A model generated the notes under the pieces. It did no database searches, was not told the DNA's origin, and saw nothing but the letters and a program-made list of their open reading frames with translations. A stretch of 64,000 nt of DNA from positions 1,674,001 through 1,738,000 of the forward strand of contig NZ_CP033073.1 of the NCBI RefSeq assembly GCF_003675325.1. Reading direction: 5' to 3'. The translations under genes and the position numbers were made by a program. This document shows positions 7,691 through 16,035 of the stretch, piece by piece (within the stretch, counting starts at the first letter, position 1; each line of letters starts with the position of its first letter). The stretch comes from Streptomyces dangxiongensis (GTDB lineage Bacteria; Actinomycetota; Actinomycetes; Streptomycetales; Streptomycetaceae).

Positions 7691-9325
7691 ATGGCAGGCA
7701 CCTCCACGCACACCGTGACGAACCAGCCGCCCCCGCTCGTCGGCTACGACGTCTTCGCCGCCGACCGGGCCCTCACCGAGGCCGTCCGCCGCCACACCGC
7801 CCCGGACGTCCTGGACGAGGTGCGCGCCGAGCTGACCGCGCTGGGCCGGGCCGCCGGCTCGGCCCAGCTCCAGGAGTGGGCGGTGCAGGCGAACGAGCAG
7901 CCGCCGCGGCTGCGCACGCACGACCGCTACGGCCACCGGATCGACGAGGTCGAGTTCCATCCGGCCTGGCACCGGCTGCTCGGCAAGGGCGTCTCGGCCG
8001 GGCTGACCGGCGCCTGGACGCGGCCGGCCGGGCACGTGCGCAGGGCGGCCGGGTTCCTGGTCTGGACGCAGGTCGAGGCGGGCACCTGCTGCCCGCTGTC
8101 GATGACCCACGCGGCCGTGCCCGCGCTGCGCGCCGACCCCGGGCTGGCCGCCGAGTGGGAGCCGCGGCTGACGTCCACGGTCTACGACCGGGCGCTGCGG
8201 GTCCCCGGGGAGAAACCCGGGGCGCTGTTCGGCATGGCGATGACCGAGAAGCAGGGCGGCAGCGACGTCCGCGCGAACACCACCGGGGCGCGGCCCCTCG
8301 CGGAGGCGGGAACGTACCTGCTGACGGGACACAAGTGGTTCTGCTCGGCGCCCATGTCGGACGCCTTCCTGGTGCTCGCCGACGCCCCGGGCGGACTCAC
8401 CTGCTTCCTGGTGCCGCGGGTCCTGCCCGACGGCAGCCGCAACGTCTTCCTGATCCAGCGGCTGAAGGACAAGCTGGGCAACCGCTCGAACGCCTCCGCC
8501 GAGATCGAGTTCGACGGTACGTGGGCGCGCCGGGTCGGTGAGGAGGGACGCGGGGTGCGGACCGTCATCGGGATGGTCGCCGCCACCCGGCTGGACTGCG
8601 CGGTCGGCTCGGCGGGCCTGATGCGGCAGGCGGTGGCGCAGGCCGTGCACCACTGCGCCCACCGGGAGGCCTTCGGCGGGAAGCTGGCCGACAAGCCGCT
8701 GATGCGCAATGTCCTCGCCGATCTGGCGCTGGAGTCGGAGGCCGCGACCGCGCTCGCGTTGCGGCTCGCCGCCGCCTGCGACGACGGCGGCGAGCAGGAG
8801 CGTGCCTTCCTGCGGCTGGCGGTGCCGGCCGCGAAGTACTGGATCACCAAGCGGTGCGCGCCGGTGGCCGTGGAGGCCGCCGAGTGTCTGGGCGGCAACG
8901 GGTACGTCGAGGAGTCCGGCCTGCCCCGGCTGGTGCGCGAGTCACCGCTGAACTCCGTCTGGGAGGGTGCCGGGAACGTGCAGGCGCTGGACGTGCTCAG
9001 GGCACTGCGGCGGGAGCCGGGCGCGCTGGATGCCTGTCTCACCGAGATCGGCCGGGCGCACGGCGCCGATCACCGTCTGGACCGGGCGGTGAAGGGCCTG
9101 TTCACGGAACTCGCCGATCTGGAGGGCGCGGAAGGGCGGGCGCGGCGGCTGGTGGAGCGGCTGGCGCTGGTCCTCCAGGGCTCGCTGCTGGTGCGGTACG
9201 CGCCGCCGGAGGTGGCCGACGCGTTCTGCGCCTCCCGTCTCGGCGGCGATCACGGCGCGTCCTTCGGCACCCTGCCGTCCGGCCTGGACCTGAGGCCGGT
9301 GGTGGAACGGGCCCGCCCGGCCTGA
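7691..9325 (+). CDS. Acyl-CoA dehydrogenase, AidB-like
   Basis: A 544-residue FAD enzyme of the AidB-like branch of acyl-CoA dehydrogenases: longer than the 380-residue catabolic enzymes, with an N-terminal helical extension. Visible are the FAD-binding MTEKQGGSDVRANTT, the substrate/FAD-region GHKWFCSAPMSDAFLVLA, and the C-terminal ECLGGNGYVEE. E. coli AidB binds DNA and is induced by alkylation, but many actinobacterial relatives are likely dehydrogenases, so the substrate is open. ATG 7691 has no Shine-Dalgarno; TAGGTT at 7678-7683 fits the -10 of a leaderless transcript. It stands alone. Confidence 0.9.
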   Translation: MAGTSTHTVTNQPPPLVGYDVFAADRALTEAVRRHTAPDVLDEVRAELTALGRAAGSAQLQEWAVQANEQPPRLRTHDRYGHRIDEVEFHPAWHRLLGKGVSAGLTGAWTRPAGHVRRAAGFLVWTQVEAGTCCPLSMTHAAVPALRADPGLAAEWEPRLTSTVYDRALRVPGEKPGALFGMAMTEKQGGSDVRANTTGARPLAEAGTYLLTGHKWFCSAPMSDAFLVLADAPGGLTCFLVPRVLPDGSRNVFLIQRLKDKLGNRSNASAEIEFDGTWARRVGEEGRGVRTVIGMVAATRLDCAVGSAGLMRQAVAQAVHHCAHREAFGGKLADKPLMRNVLADLALESEAATALALRLAAACDDGGEQERAFLRLAVPAAKYWITKRCAPVAVEAAECLGGNGYVEESGLPRLVRESPLNSVWEGAGNVQALDVLRALRREPGALDACLTEIGRAHGADHRLDRAVKGLFTELADLEGAEGRARRLVERLALVLQGSLLVRYAPPEVADAFCASRLGGDHGASFGTLPSGLDLRPVVERARPA

Positions 9326-9415
9326 CCCGTCCGGGGACCACGGCACCCGGCCGCGCCGGCGCCCCGCACGCCCGGGACCGCCCCCCCCCTGCCTCCCCGT
9401 GAACCGCCGGTGGCA

Positions 9416-9449
9416 GGGGGTGGTGCTGCGCCGACACGGCACCACCCCC
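9416..9449 (+). terminator. Perfect hairpin after the acyl-CoA dehydrogenase gene
   Basis: GGGGGTGGTGC (9416-9426) and GCACCACCCCC (9439-9449) form a perfect 11-bp stem with a 12-base loop; outer CGCCGG and CCGGCG can extend it. It lies 90 bases after the dehydrogenase stop. There is no U-run, as is common for Streptomyces terminators. Elsewhere in the 9326-9681 gap, GGGGGTTGCAACTCCC (9535-9550), a palindrome around TTGCAA, may be an operator for the GAF regulator. Confidence 0.6.
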
Positions 9450-9681
9450 GGCGTCCGGGCCCGTCGGGCCCGCGGACGCGCGAACGCGTCGCGGTCGAGT
9501 CTCGGCCGGCGCGCGACGGTCCACCAGGGTTGCAGGGGGTTGCAACTCCCGGGGGAGGTGCGCGGAGTCTGTGCATCCGCCGTGCCCGGAGCGGCAGTAT
9601 GGGAGCCGGAGCCGGGCCGGAAACCGCCGCCCGGACGGCTTGACAAGTCTGTTCGACGCACCTGTTTCCGGGAGGAGCCCT

Positions 9682-11022
9682 GTGGGATACCCGCCGCTGG
9701 ACGTGGCGCGCCTGGCCGTCGTGGACGCGGCGCACGCGGCACGGGTGCTGCGCGAGGTGCGCGAGGCCACGCTCGCGGGGCGACGTGCGCGGATCGCGCC
9801 CCGGCCGGTGATCGAGCAGTCGTGGGGGCGGATGCTGCGCAGCGGCCTCGATCCCGAGCGCGACGTCAGGTCCGGGCTGCTGTCCTCTCAGGAGGTGCGG
9901 CGCCGGCGGGAGGAGTCACCCCTGCGGCATGTGCTGCCGGTGCTGCGGGAGGGTCTGCTTTCGGTCGCGGACGCCGCCCAGCACATCATGGTCGTCGCGG
10001 ACGCCGACGGGCGCGTGCTGTGGCGGGAGGGGGCGGCGCGGGTGCTGCGCAGGGCCGACGGACTCGGTTTCGAACTCGGCGCGGACTGGCGGGAGGACGT
10101 CGTCGGCACCAACGGGGTGGGCACCCCGGCGGTGCTGCGGCGGCCCGTGCAGGTGTTCGCCGCCGAGCACTTCGCGCGTTCGCAGACCTCCTGGACCTGT
10201 TCCGGCGCCCCGATCACCGACCCCCGGGACGGCCGGCTGCTCGGTGTGGTGGATCTGAGCGGGCCGCTGGAGACCATGCATCCGGCGACCCTCGCCTGGG
10301 TGGACTCGGTGGCCAAGCTGGCCGAGGCCCGGCTGCGGGAGCTGCATCTGGAGTCACTGGAGCGGCTGCGCACGGTGGCGGCGCCGGTGCTGGCGCGGCT
10401 GGCCGGGCGGGCGACGGCCGTGGACCGGGACGGCTGGTCGGCGGCGGTGACCGGGATGCCGTACGTGCGGCGGGTGGCGCTGCCGAAGGGGCTCGCGCCG
10501 GGCCGCCGCCGACTGCCCGCGCTCGGTGTGTGCACGGTGGAACCGCTGGCCGGGGGCTGGCTGTTGCGGGTGGCGGACGAGCCGCTCGCCACCGCGGCGC
10601 CCCGGATCGTGCTGGATCTCGCCCGGCCGGACCGCCGCACGGTGACGGTCGTGGCACCGTCGGCCTCCTGGACCCGGGAACTGAGCCCCCGGCACGCCGA
10701 GTTGCTGTTCCTGCTCGCCGAGCACCGCGGCGGGCGCGGGGCGGCGAAGCTCGCCGAGGACCTGTTCGGGGACGCCTCCAGGACGGTGACCGTGCGGGCC
10801 GAGATGTCCAGGATCCGGCGGTATCTCGGGGAGTTCCTCCAGCACCGGCCGTATCGTTTCCGCGCGGACGCGGACGTCGAGGTGCTGCTCCCCGGCGACT
10901 CCCGTGACCTGCTCCCCCAATCCGCCGCACCGGCGGTGGCCCGGAGACGGAACGACGCGGAGAACAGCCGGACCGGACCGCCCCCGGGTCACACCCCGGC
11001 GCCCCGGGTGGTGGCCCCGTGA
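9682..11022 (+). CDS. GAF-domain transcriptional regulator
   Basis: A 446-residue protein from GTG 9682, four bases after GGAGGAG. Residues about 85-205 form an AcoR-type GAF sensor domain (HIMVVADADGRVLWREG, DVVGTNGVGTPAV, SWTCSGAPITDP). It lacks the AAA+ sigma-54 domain of true AcoR. Instead the C-terminus (about 340-415) holds a winged-helix-like segment: LSPRHAELLFLLAEH, then AAKLAEDLFGD and VRAEMSRIRRYLG. In actinobacteria this architecture usually sits near aldehyde dehydrogenase genes; none is here. The last 35 residues are Pro/Arg-rich and poorly conserved. Target genes are unknown. Confidence 0.82.
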   Translation: MGYPPLDVARLAVVDAAHAARVLREVREATLAGRRARIAPRPVIEQSWGRMLRSGLDPERDVRSGLLSSQEVRRRREESPLRHVLPVLREGLLSVADAAQHIMVVADADGRVLWREGAARVLRRADGLGFELGADWREDVVGTNGVGTPAVLRRPVQVFAAEHFARSQTSWTCSGAPITDPRDGRLLGVVDLSGPLETMHPATLAWVDSVAKLAEARLRELHLESLERLRTVAAPVLARLAGRATAVDRDGWSAAVTGMPYVRRVALPKGLAPGRRRLPALGVCTVEPLAGGWLLRVADEPLATAAPRIVLDLARPDRRTVTVVAPSASWTRELSPRHAELLFLLAEHRGGRGAAKLAEDLFGDASRTVTVRAEMSRIRRYLGEFLQHRPYRFRADADVEVLLPGDSRDLLPQSAAPAVARRRNDAENSRTGPPPGHTPAPRVVAP

Positions 11023-11161
11023 GCGTGTCTTCCGTCCATGTGCGCGGTTTTTGCCCTACGGGGCCGGTTCCTGCCGTAGCATCCGGTACGGGCCTCCCCA
11101 TCTGCTCCTCGCGTCAACGTACGGACCATCAGGCGCAGTTGGCCCGCCTTCTGGAGGAGAG

Positions 11162-12493
11162 ATGAAGCAACGCGGCAGACACCGCCGACGCAGGCGGGGC
11201 GCGGCACTGCGTGGCGTGCTGGCCGGGACCGCGCTGGCGCTGACCGCCGCCGCGACCCTGATCAGCGCGTCGCAGGCCCAGGTCGCCGAGAACCCCGGCG
11301 CGCTCAAGCCGTTGACCTCCCGGGCGGACACCGGCCCGCTCCGGCTCCAGGAACACCTGGTGCCCGCCCCCGCCCTGGACCGGCTCGCCGCCGGAATGGG
11401 CCGTCCGGTCGGTGTGGACGCCGTGCTGCGCGGCGCCGACCGTGGCATGCGTGAGGCCGGCGACTGCTCCTCCGACGACCGCGCCTCCCTGCCCGTCGCC
11501 CCGGCCGCCGGCCGCGCCTACTGCTGGGACCCGGCCGACACCGCCGGCGCCTGGCGGCCGGCCTCGGTGACCACCTCCGGGGACGCCGCAGGCGACGGCC
11601 TCTGGGGCACCCGCCGGGTCGTCCTGGCCGGCTGGACCCACCGCACCGGTGCCGGCCGCCCAGCGGAACGGGGCCTGGCCCGGGTCGCCTTCGTCGACAC
11701 GGACGACCCCGCCCATCTCGCCTACCGCTGGGTGCTGCTGGTCGTGCCGACGCACGGCGGCCGGGACTACCGGCCACTGACCTCCGGGATCTCCGGCATG
11801 GTCTGGTACGAGAACAAGCTGCTGGTCACCACCCGGGCGGGCAGCGCCGACGCGCTCTACGTCTACGACCTCGACCGCATCCAGCGCACCACGGTCGACG
11901 GGTCCGCGATCGGCCGGGTGCCGGGCGGCTGGTCCGCCGACGGGTACCGCTACGTACTGCCCGCGGTCGGTTCCTACCGTTTCACCTCCGGCCGCTGCGC
12001 CGCCTCCGGGCCACCGTGTCCGGGCGCGCTCGCCCTCGACCGCGGTACGGCGCCCGACAGCCTGGTCGCCGCGGAGTGGACCGCGCCCGGCGGCGACCGC
12101 CACACCCGCCTGTGGCGGTACGCGTTCAGCACCGACCCGGCGCGTGCCGGGCTGCTCGCCACGGATGCCGCGGGGCGCGCGGACGCGGTGGAGGCCTACC
12201 GGACCCGGACGACCGGCGTCCGGGGCGTGCTGTCGTACCGGAAGGCCGGGGCCGACCGCCCGTCCTGGTATGTGGGACGCCTGCCCGGCTCGCAGGACGG
12301 ACACGGCGGGCTGTGGCGGCAGGACACCGAGGGCGCCCAGGCGGCCCGGTGCGGCTCGGACGCCTCGCACCGCTGCTGGGCGCGGGACGCGGGCTCCCTC
12401 TCCTACTGGCAGGAGACCGGCGAGGTGTGGTCGCTGTCGGACCGGATGCTGTTCGCCCTGCCCCTGGCCGGTCTCGACCGTTCCCTGGGCTGA
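11162..12493 (+). CDS. Secreted hypothetical protein
   Basis: A 443-residue protein. ATG 11162 follows GGAGGAGAG closely. Residues 1-38 are a signal peptide with a very basic n-region (MKQRGRHRRRRRG), an Ala/Leu/Thr core and cleavage near SASQA. The mature region has six or more Cys, probably disulphide-bonded outside the cell, and short repeated beta-strand patterns (MVWYENKLLVTT, ALYVYDLDRIQ, LWRYAFSTDPA), suggesting a beta-propeller or other all-beta fold. I recognise no catalytic motif. It lies alone between the GAF regulator and the GNAT gene. Confidence 0.8.
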   Translation: MKQRGRHRRRRRGAALRGVLAGTALALTAAATLISASQAQVAENPGALKPLTSRADTGPLRLQEHLVPAPALDRLAAGMGRPVGVDAVLRGADRGMREAGDCSSDDRASLPVAPAAGRAYCWDPADTAGAWRPASVTTSGDAAGDGLWGTRRVVLAGWTHRTGAGRPAERGLARVAFVDTDDPAHLAYRWVLLVVPTHGGRDYRPLTSGISGMVWYENKLLVTTRAGSADALYVYDLDRIQRTTVDGSAIGRVPGGWSADGYRYVLPAVGSYRFTSGRCAASGPPCPGALALDRGTAPDSLVAAEWTAPGGDRHTRLWRYAFSTDPARAGLLATDAAGRADAVEAYRTRTTGVRGVLSYRKAGADRPSWYVGRLPGSQDGHGGLWRQDTEGAQAARCGSDASHRCWARDAGSLSYWQETGEVWSLSDRMLFALPLAGLDRSLG

Positions 12494-12541
12494 CCCCGGG
12501 CCGATCGACAGACCGGGCGGCGGGATGATTCCCTGGCCCGC

Positions 12542-13114
12542 ATGAGCAGCGTCCCTGTCACCACGTGGTCCCTGGAGCAGACCTCCCCGGCCGACCTCCT
12601 GCCCGGCGCCGCACCCGACGGCGCGGTCCGGATCGTCCGCGCCGAGGTGCCCTCCCCCGAGTTCAGCCGGTTCCTGTACGCGTCCGTCGGCGGCGACATC
12701 CACTGGACCGACCGGCTGGCCTGGACGTACGCGCGGTGGCAGGAGTACCTGGACCGGCCCGGCGTGGAGACCTGGGTGGCCTATGACCGGGGGACCCCGG
12801 CCGGCTACGTGGAGTTGGACCCGCAGGACGGGGGCGTGGTCGAGATCGCCTACTTCGGGCTGGTCCCCGCCTTCCGCGGCCGGCGCATCGGCGGCCACCT
12901 GCTGTCGTACGGCACGGCCCGCGCCTGGGACCTGGCCGAGCGGTGGCCGGAGCGGGCGCCGACGAAGCGGGTGTGGCTGCACACCTGCAGCAAGGACGGC
13001 GAGTTCGCGATGGACAACTACCGGCGGCGGGGCTTCAAGCTGTTCGACACCGAGGTGAAGCTGGAAGCGGAAGGGACGACACCGGGCCCGTGGCCCGGTG
13101 CATACCCCGCCTGA
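12542..13114 (+). CDS. GNAT family N-acetyltransferase
   Basis: A 190-residue acetyl-CoA-dependent acyltransferase. The GNAT motif A is clear at about residues 105-120: FGLVPAFRGRRIGGHLLSYG, with the acetyl-CoA-binding RGRRIGG loop. Motif B-like residues follow (VWLHTCSKDGEFAMDNYRRR, then GFKLFDTE). The acceptor, perhaps a small amine or a protein N-terminus, cannot be told. It ends 336 bases before the sulfur operon; those bases carry the leader described separately. Confidence 0.88.
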   Translation: MSSVPVTTWSLEQTSPADLLPGAAPDGAVRIVRAEVPSPEFSRFLYASVGGDIHWTDRLAWTYARWQEYLDRPGVETWVAYDRGTPAGYVELDPQDGGVVEIAYFGLVPAFRGRRIGGHLLSYGTARAWDLAERWPERAPTKRVWLHTCSKDGEFAMDNYRRRGFKLFDTEVKLEAEGTTPGPWPGAYPA

Positions 13115-13116
13115 CC

Positions 13117-13186
13117 TGCCAAGACAAGACTCCCCGCGACGCATGTGAGCGACGACACTCTTGTCCCGTACTTCGAGACAAGGAAG
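13117..13186 (+). promoter_or_regulatory. Repeated AGACAAG motifs in the sulfur-operon control region
   Basis: TGCCAAGACAAGA (13117-13129), TCTTGTC (13159-13165, the inverted form) and GAGACAAG (13175-13182) are three copies of an AGACAAG element within 70 bases, upstream of the leader peptide. A 13-base identical copy, TGCCAAGACAAGA, occurs at 5841-5853 upstream of the isocitrate-lyase-like gene. The arrangement looks like multiple sites for one DNA-binding protein; the protein is unknown. Confidence 0.35.
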
Positions 13187-13191
13187 TCCGC

Positions 13192-13269
13192 ATGATGGAC
13201 GAAGCTGGACTGTGTCCAGATCGCCGTGACACGCTTCCGTCATGTCCGGAACTGGAATTGCCTTGGTGA
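13192..13269 (+). CDS. Possible upstream mini-ORF overlapping the leader peptide
   Basis: ATG at 13192, five bases after AAGGAAG, opens 25 codons (MMDEAGLCPDRRDTLPSCPE, then LELPW) ending at 13269, inside the leader peptide gene in another frame. It has two Cys codons. Overlap with the leader start would make the two translations mutually exclusive or coupled. It may be chance; only the ribosome binding site and the position support it. Confidence 0.25.
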   Translation: MMDEAGLCPDRRDTLPSCPELELPW

Positions 13270-13325
13270 GTCGGCGGCACGTCGACCTCGGCCGCATGTC
13301 CAGCGCCATCTGTCCGGCGAGCTGA
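13242..13325 (+). CDS. Putative cysteine-sensing leader peptide
   Basis: A 27-codon ORF: MSGTGIALVSRRHVDL, then GRMSSAICPAS. It matches the short actinobacterial leader-peptide family (core LVSRRHVDL.R, Cys near the end) found before sulfur assimilation and transport genes. The single Cys codon is TGT, rare in Streptomyces, and lies four codons before the stop, so ribosome stalling at low Cys-tRNA would occur near the stop. Downstream, GTCC CGAA GGAC (13431-13442) can fold over the GAAGGA ribosome binding site of the sulfite reductase gene. Translation-coupled attenuation is inferred. CTGGAC TGT GTCCAG (13205-13219) is another small hairpin upstream. Confidence 0.7.
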   Translation: MSGTGIALVSRRHVDLGRMSSAICPAS

Positions 13326-13450
13326 CCGCTCCAGCACCGCCGACCCCCCTCGCACCGATTCCTGCCGCGCAAGGACGCGCGAGCCTGCCCACATGCGCAC
13401 GTACGCGCAGGTCAGAGCCGATTTCCGCCTGTCCCGAAGGACGTAGAACC

Positions 13451-15149
13451 ATGGCCGCCACCCCACAGAACCCCGCCGCCTCCGCGCCCCGCCGCAAGGT
13501 GAGCCGTCACCGCGGTGAGGGTCAGTGGGCGGTGGGCCACCTCACCCCGCTCAACGGCAACGAGCAGTTCAAGAAGGACGACGACGGTCTCAATGTGCGG
13601 ACACGCATTGAGACGATCTACTCCAAGCGCGGTTTCGACTCGATCGACCCCAACGACCTGCGCGGCCGGATGCGTTGGTGGGGGGCTGTACACCCAGCGC
13701 AAGCCCGGGATCGACGGCGGCAAGACCGCGATCCTGGAGCCCGAGGAGCTGGACGACGAGTACTTCATGCTGCGCGTCCGCATCGACGGGGGTGCGCTCA
13801 CCACGCGGCAACTGCGGGTGATCGGCGAGGTGTCGCAGGAGTTCGCGCGCGGCACCGCCGACATCACCGACCGGCAGAACGTGCAGTACCACTGGATCCG
13901 GATCGAGGACGTGCCCGCGATCTGGGAACGGCTGGAGGGCGTCGGCCTGTCCACCGTCACCGCCTGCGGCGACACCCCGCGCGTGATGATCGGCTCCCCG
14001 GTGGCGGGCATCGCCGAGGACGAGATCATCGACGCCACGCCGGCGCTGGAGGAGATGAAGCGCCGCGTCCTGAACAACAAGGCGTACTCGAACCTGCCGC
14101 GGAAGTTCAAGACGGCCATCTCGGGCTCGCCGCTGCTGGACGTCGTGCACGAGATCAACGACGTCGCGTTCGTCGGCGTACGGCACCCCGAGCACGGACC
14201 GGGCTTCGACGTGTGGGTGGGCGGCGGCCTGTCGACCAACCCCAAGCTGGGCGTGCGCCTGGGCACCTGGGTGCCGATCGACGAGGTGCCGGACGTCTAC
14301 GAGGGCGTCATCTCGATCTTCCGTGACTACGGCTACCGCCGGCTGCGCACGCGTGCCCGGCTGAAGTTCCTGGTCGCCGACTGGGGCCCGGAGAAGTTCC
14401 GGCAGGTGCTGGAGGACGAGTACCTGCACCGTGAGCTGGTCGACGGGCCCGCTCCCGAGCAGCCCGTGCAACAGTGGCGCGACCACATCGGCGTGCACCG
14501 GCAGCAGGACGGCCGGTTCTACGTCGGGTTCGCCCCGCGCGTCGGCCGCGTGGACGGCGCCACGCTGACGAAGATCGCCGATCTCGCGGAGGCGCACGGC
14601 TCGGGCCGGGTGCGCACCACCGTCGAACAGAAGATGATCGTGCTCGATGTCGAGCAGGACCGGGTCGAGTCGCTGGTCGAGGCACTGGAGGCGCTGGACC
14701 TCACCGCACGGCCGTCCTCCTTCCGGCGCGGCACCATGGCCTGCACCGGCATCGAGTTCTGCAAGCTCGCCATCGTCGAGACCAAGCAGCGCGGCTCCCA
14801 GCTCATCGACGAACTGGAGCGCCGGCTGCCGGACTTCGACGAGCCGATCACCATCAACCTCAACGGCTGCCCGAACGCCTGCGCCCGTATCCAGGTCGCG
14901 GACATCGGTCTCAAGGGCCAACTGGTCCTCGACGGCCAGGGCCGGCAGGTCGAGGGCTACCAGGTGCACCTGGGCGGCGCGCTCGGCCTGGAGGCGGGCT
15001 TCGGCCGCAAGGTGCGCGGCCTGAAGGTCACCGCGGAGGAACTGCCCGACTACGTCGAGCGGGTGCTGAAGCGGTTCCGGGCCGAGCGCGAGGACGGCGA
15101 GCGGTTCGCGACCTGGGCGGCGCGGGCGTCCGAGGAGGCCCTGTCGTGA
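13451..15149 (+). CDS. cysI: Sulfite reductase (ferredoxin-type), frameshifted as sequenced
   Basis: It reduces sulfite to sulfide with siroheme and a 4Fe-4S cluster; repaired length is 565 residues. Cluster/siroheme ligands are present: MACTGIEFC (about 430-436) and NGCPNAC (about 472-476). ATG 13451 has GAAGGA nine bases before it. The first 78 residues read to RMRWWG, then the frame is lost in a run of six G (13680-13685). The +1 frame continues at once with LYTQRKPGIDGGKTAI. Deleting one G restores TGG TGG GGG CTG TAC. This is probably a sequencing insertion. It is the first gene of the operon and its stop overlaps the next start (TCGTGA). Relatives include nitrite reductases; the cys context supports sulfite. 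Confidence 0.88.
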
Positions 15150-15328
15150 GCGAGCGAGCCGCACCCTTCTACTGCCCCTACTGCGGCGACGAGGACCTGC
15201 GTCCCAGCGACGAGGGCCACGGCGCCTGGGAATGCGGCGCGTGCAACCGCGCATTCCGGCTGAAGTTCCTCGGGCTGCTGACCCGGGGGCTCCAGCGAGC
15301 CGACCACGAAGGGGACGAGCGCATATGA
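15146..15328 (+). CDS. Small double-CxxC (zinc-ribbon-like) protein of the sulfur operon
   Basis: A 60-residue protein from GTG 15146, overlapping the sulfite reductase stop by three bases; its own stop overlaps the cysH ATG (ATATGA). Two CxxC knuckles (FYCPYCGDED and WECGACNRAF) would bind one zinc or iron. The rest is FRLKFLGLLTRG and a charged tail. Comparable small genes occur between sulfite reductase and cysH in other actinobacteria. The fixed position suggests a partner role, such as an electron carrier, cluster donor or chaperone for CysI/CysH. This is inference. Confidence 0.75.
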   Translation: MSERAAPFYCPYCGDEDLRPSDEGHGAWECGACNRAFRLKFLGLLTRGLQRADHEGDERI

Positions 15329-16035
15329 CGACGGCTCAGGAAGGCCGTACGGACGAGGACTCGAAGGCGCTGGCCGAGCGGGCGGGCCGGGATCTGGAGG
15401 ACGCCAGCGCACTGGAGATCCTCCGGTGGGCGGTGGACACCTTCGGCAGAGGATTCTGCGTCACCTCCTCCATGGAGGACGCCGTGGTCGCCCATCTCGC
15501 CTCGCGCGTGCTGAAGGGCGTGGACGTCGTCTTCCTCGACACCGGCTACCACTTCCCGGAGACCATCGGCACCCGGGACGCCGTGGAGGCCGTGATGGAC
15601 GTCAACGTCATCACCCTCACGCCGAAGCAGACGGTCGCCGAGCAGGACGCGGAGTACGGCGCGAGACTGCACGACCGCGACCCCGACCTGTGCTGCGCCC
15701 TGCGCAAGGTGCGGCCCCTCGAAGCGGGTCTCAGGAACTACCGGGCGTGGGCGACCGGCCTGCGCCGCGACGAGTCCCCGACCCGGGCGAACACCCCGGT
15801 CGTCGGCTGGGACGAGAAGCGGCGCAAGGTCAAGGTCTCGCCGATCGCCCGCTGGACCCAGGACGACGTGGACGCGTACATCGCCGAACACGGCGTGCTC
15901 GCCAATCCGTTGCTGATGGACGGCTACGCGTCCATCGGCTGCGCCCCGTGCACCCGCAGGGTCCTGGAGGGCGAGGACGCGCGCGCCGGCCGCTGGGCGG
16001 GCCGCGGCAAGACCGAGTGCGGACTGCACGGATGA
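15325..16035 (+). CDS. cysH: APS/PAPS reductase
   Basis: A 236-residue cytosolic enzyme reducing activated sulfate (APS or PAPS) to sulfite with thioredoxin. PP-loop-related core: TSSMEDAVVAHLA, DVVFLDTGYHFPET. The Cys pair in DLCCALRK, the pair in GCAPCTRR and the catalytic C-terminal ECGLHG are all present. This 4Fe-4S set marks APS-reductase-type enzymes, whereas classical PAPS reductases such as E. coli CysH lack it. ATG 15325 overlaps the previous stop, and its stop overlaps cysC (GGATGA). It lies inside the cys operon. Confidence 0.93.
   Translation: MTTAQEGRTDEDSKALAERAGRDLEDASALEILRWAVDTFGRGFCVTSSMEDAVVAHLASRVLKGVDVVFLDTGYHFPETIGTRDAVEAVMDVNVITLTPKQTVAEQDAEYGARLHDRDPDLCCALRKVRPLEAGLRNYRAWATGLRRDESPTRANTPVVGWDEKRRKVKVSPIARWTQDDVDAYIAEHGVLANPLLMDGYASIGCAPCTRRVLEGEDARAGRWAGRGKTECGLHG

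Noticed and set aside
9640..9668. TTGACA at 9640-9645 as a -35 box for the GAF regulator
   Set aside because: No acceptable -10 hexamer lies 16-19 bases downstream.
13393..13446. An 18-codon ORF (MRTYAQVRADFRLSRRT) just before the sulfite reductase gene
   Set aside because: No ribosome binding site and no leader-family core; the ORF at 13242 is far better.
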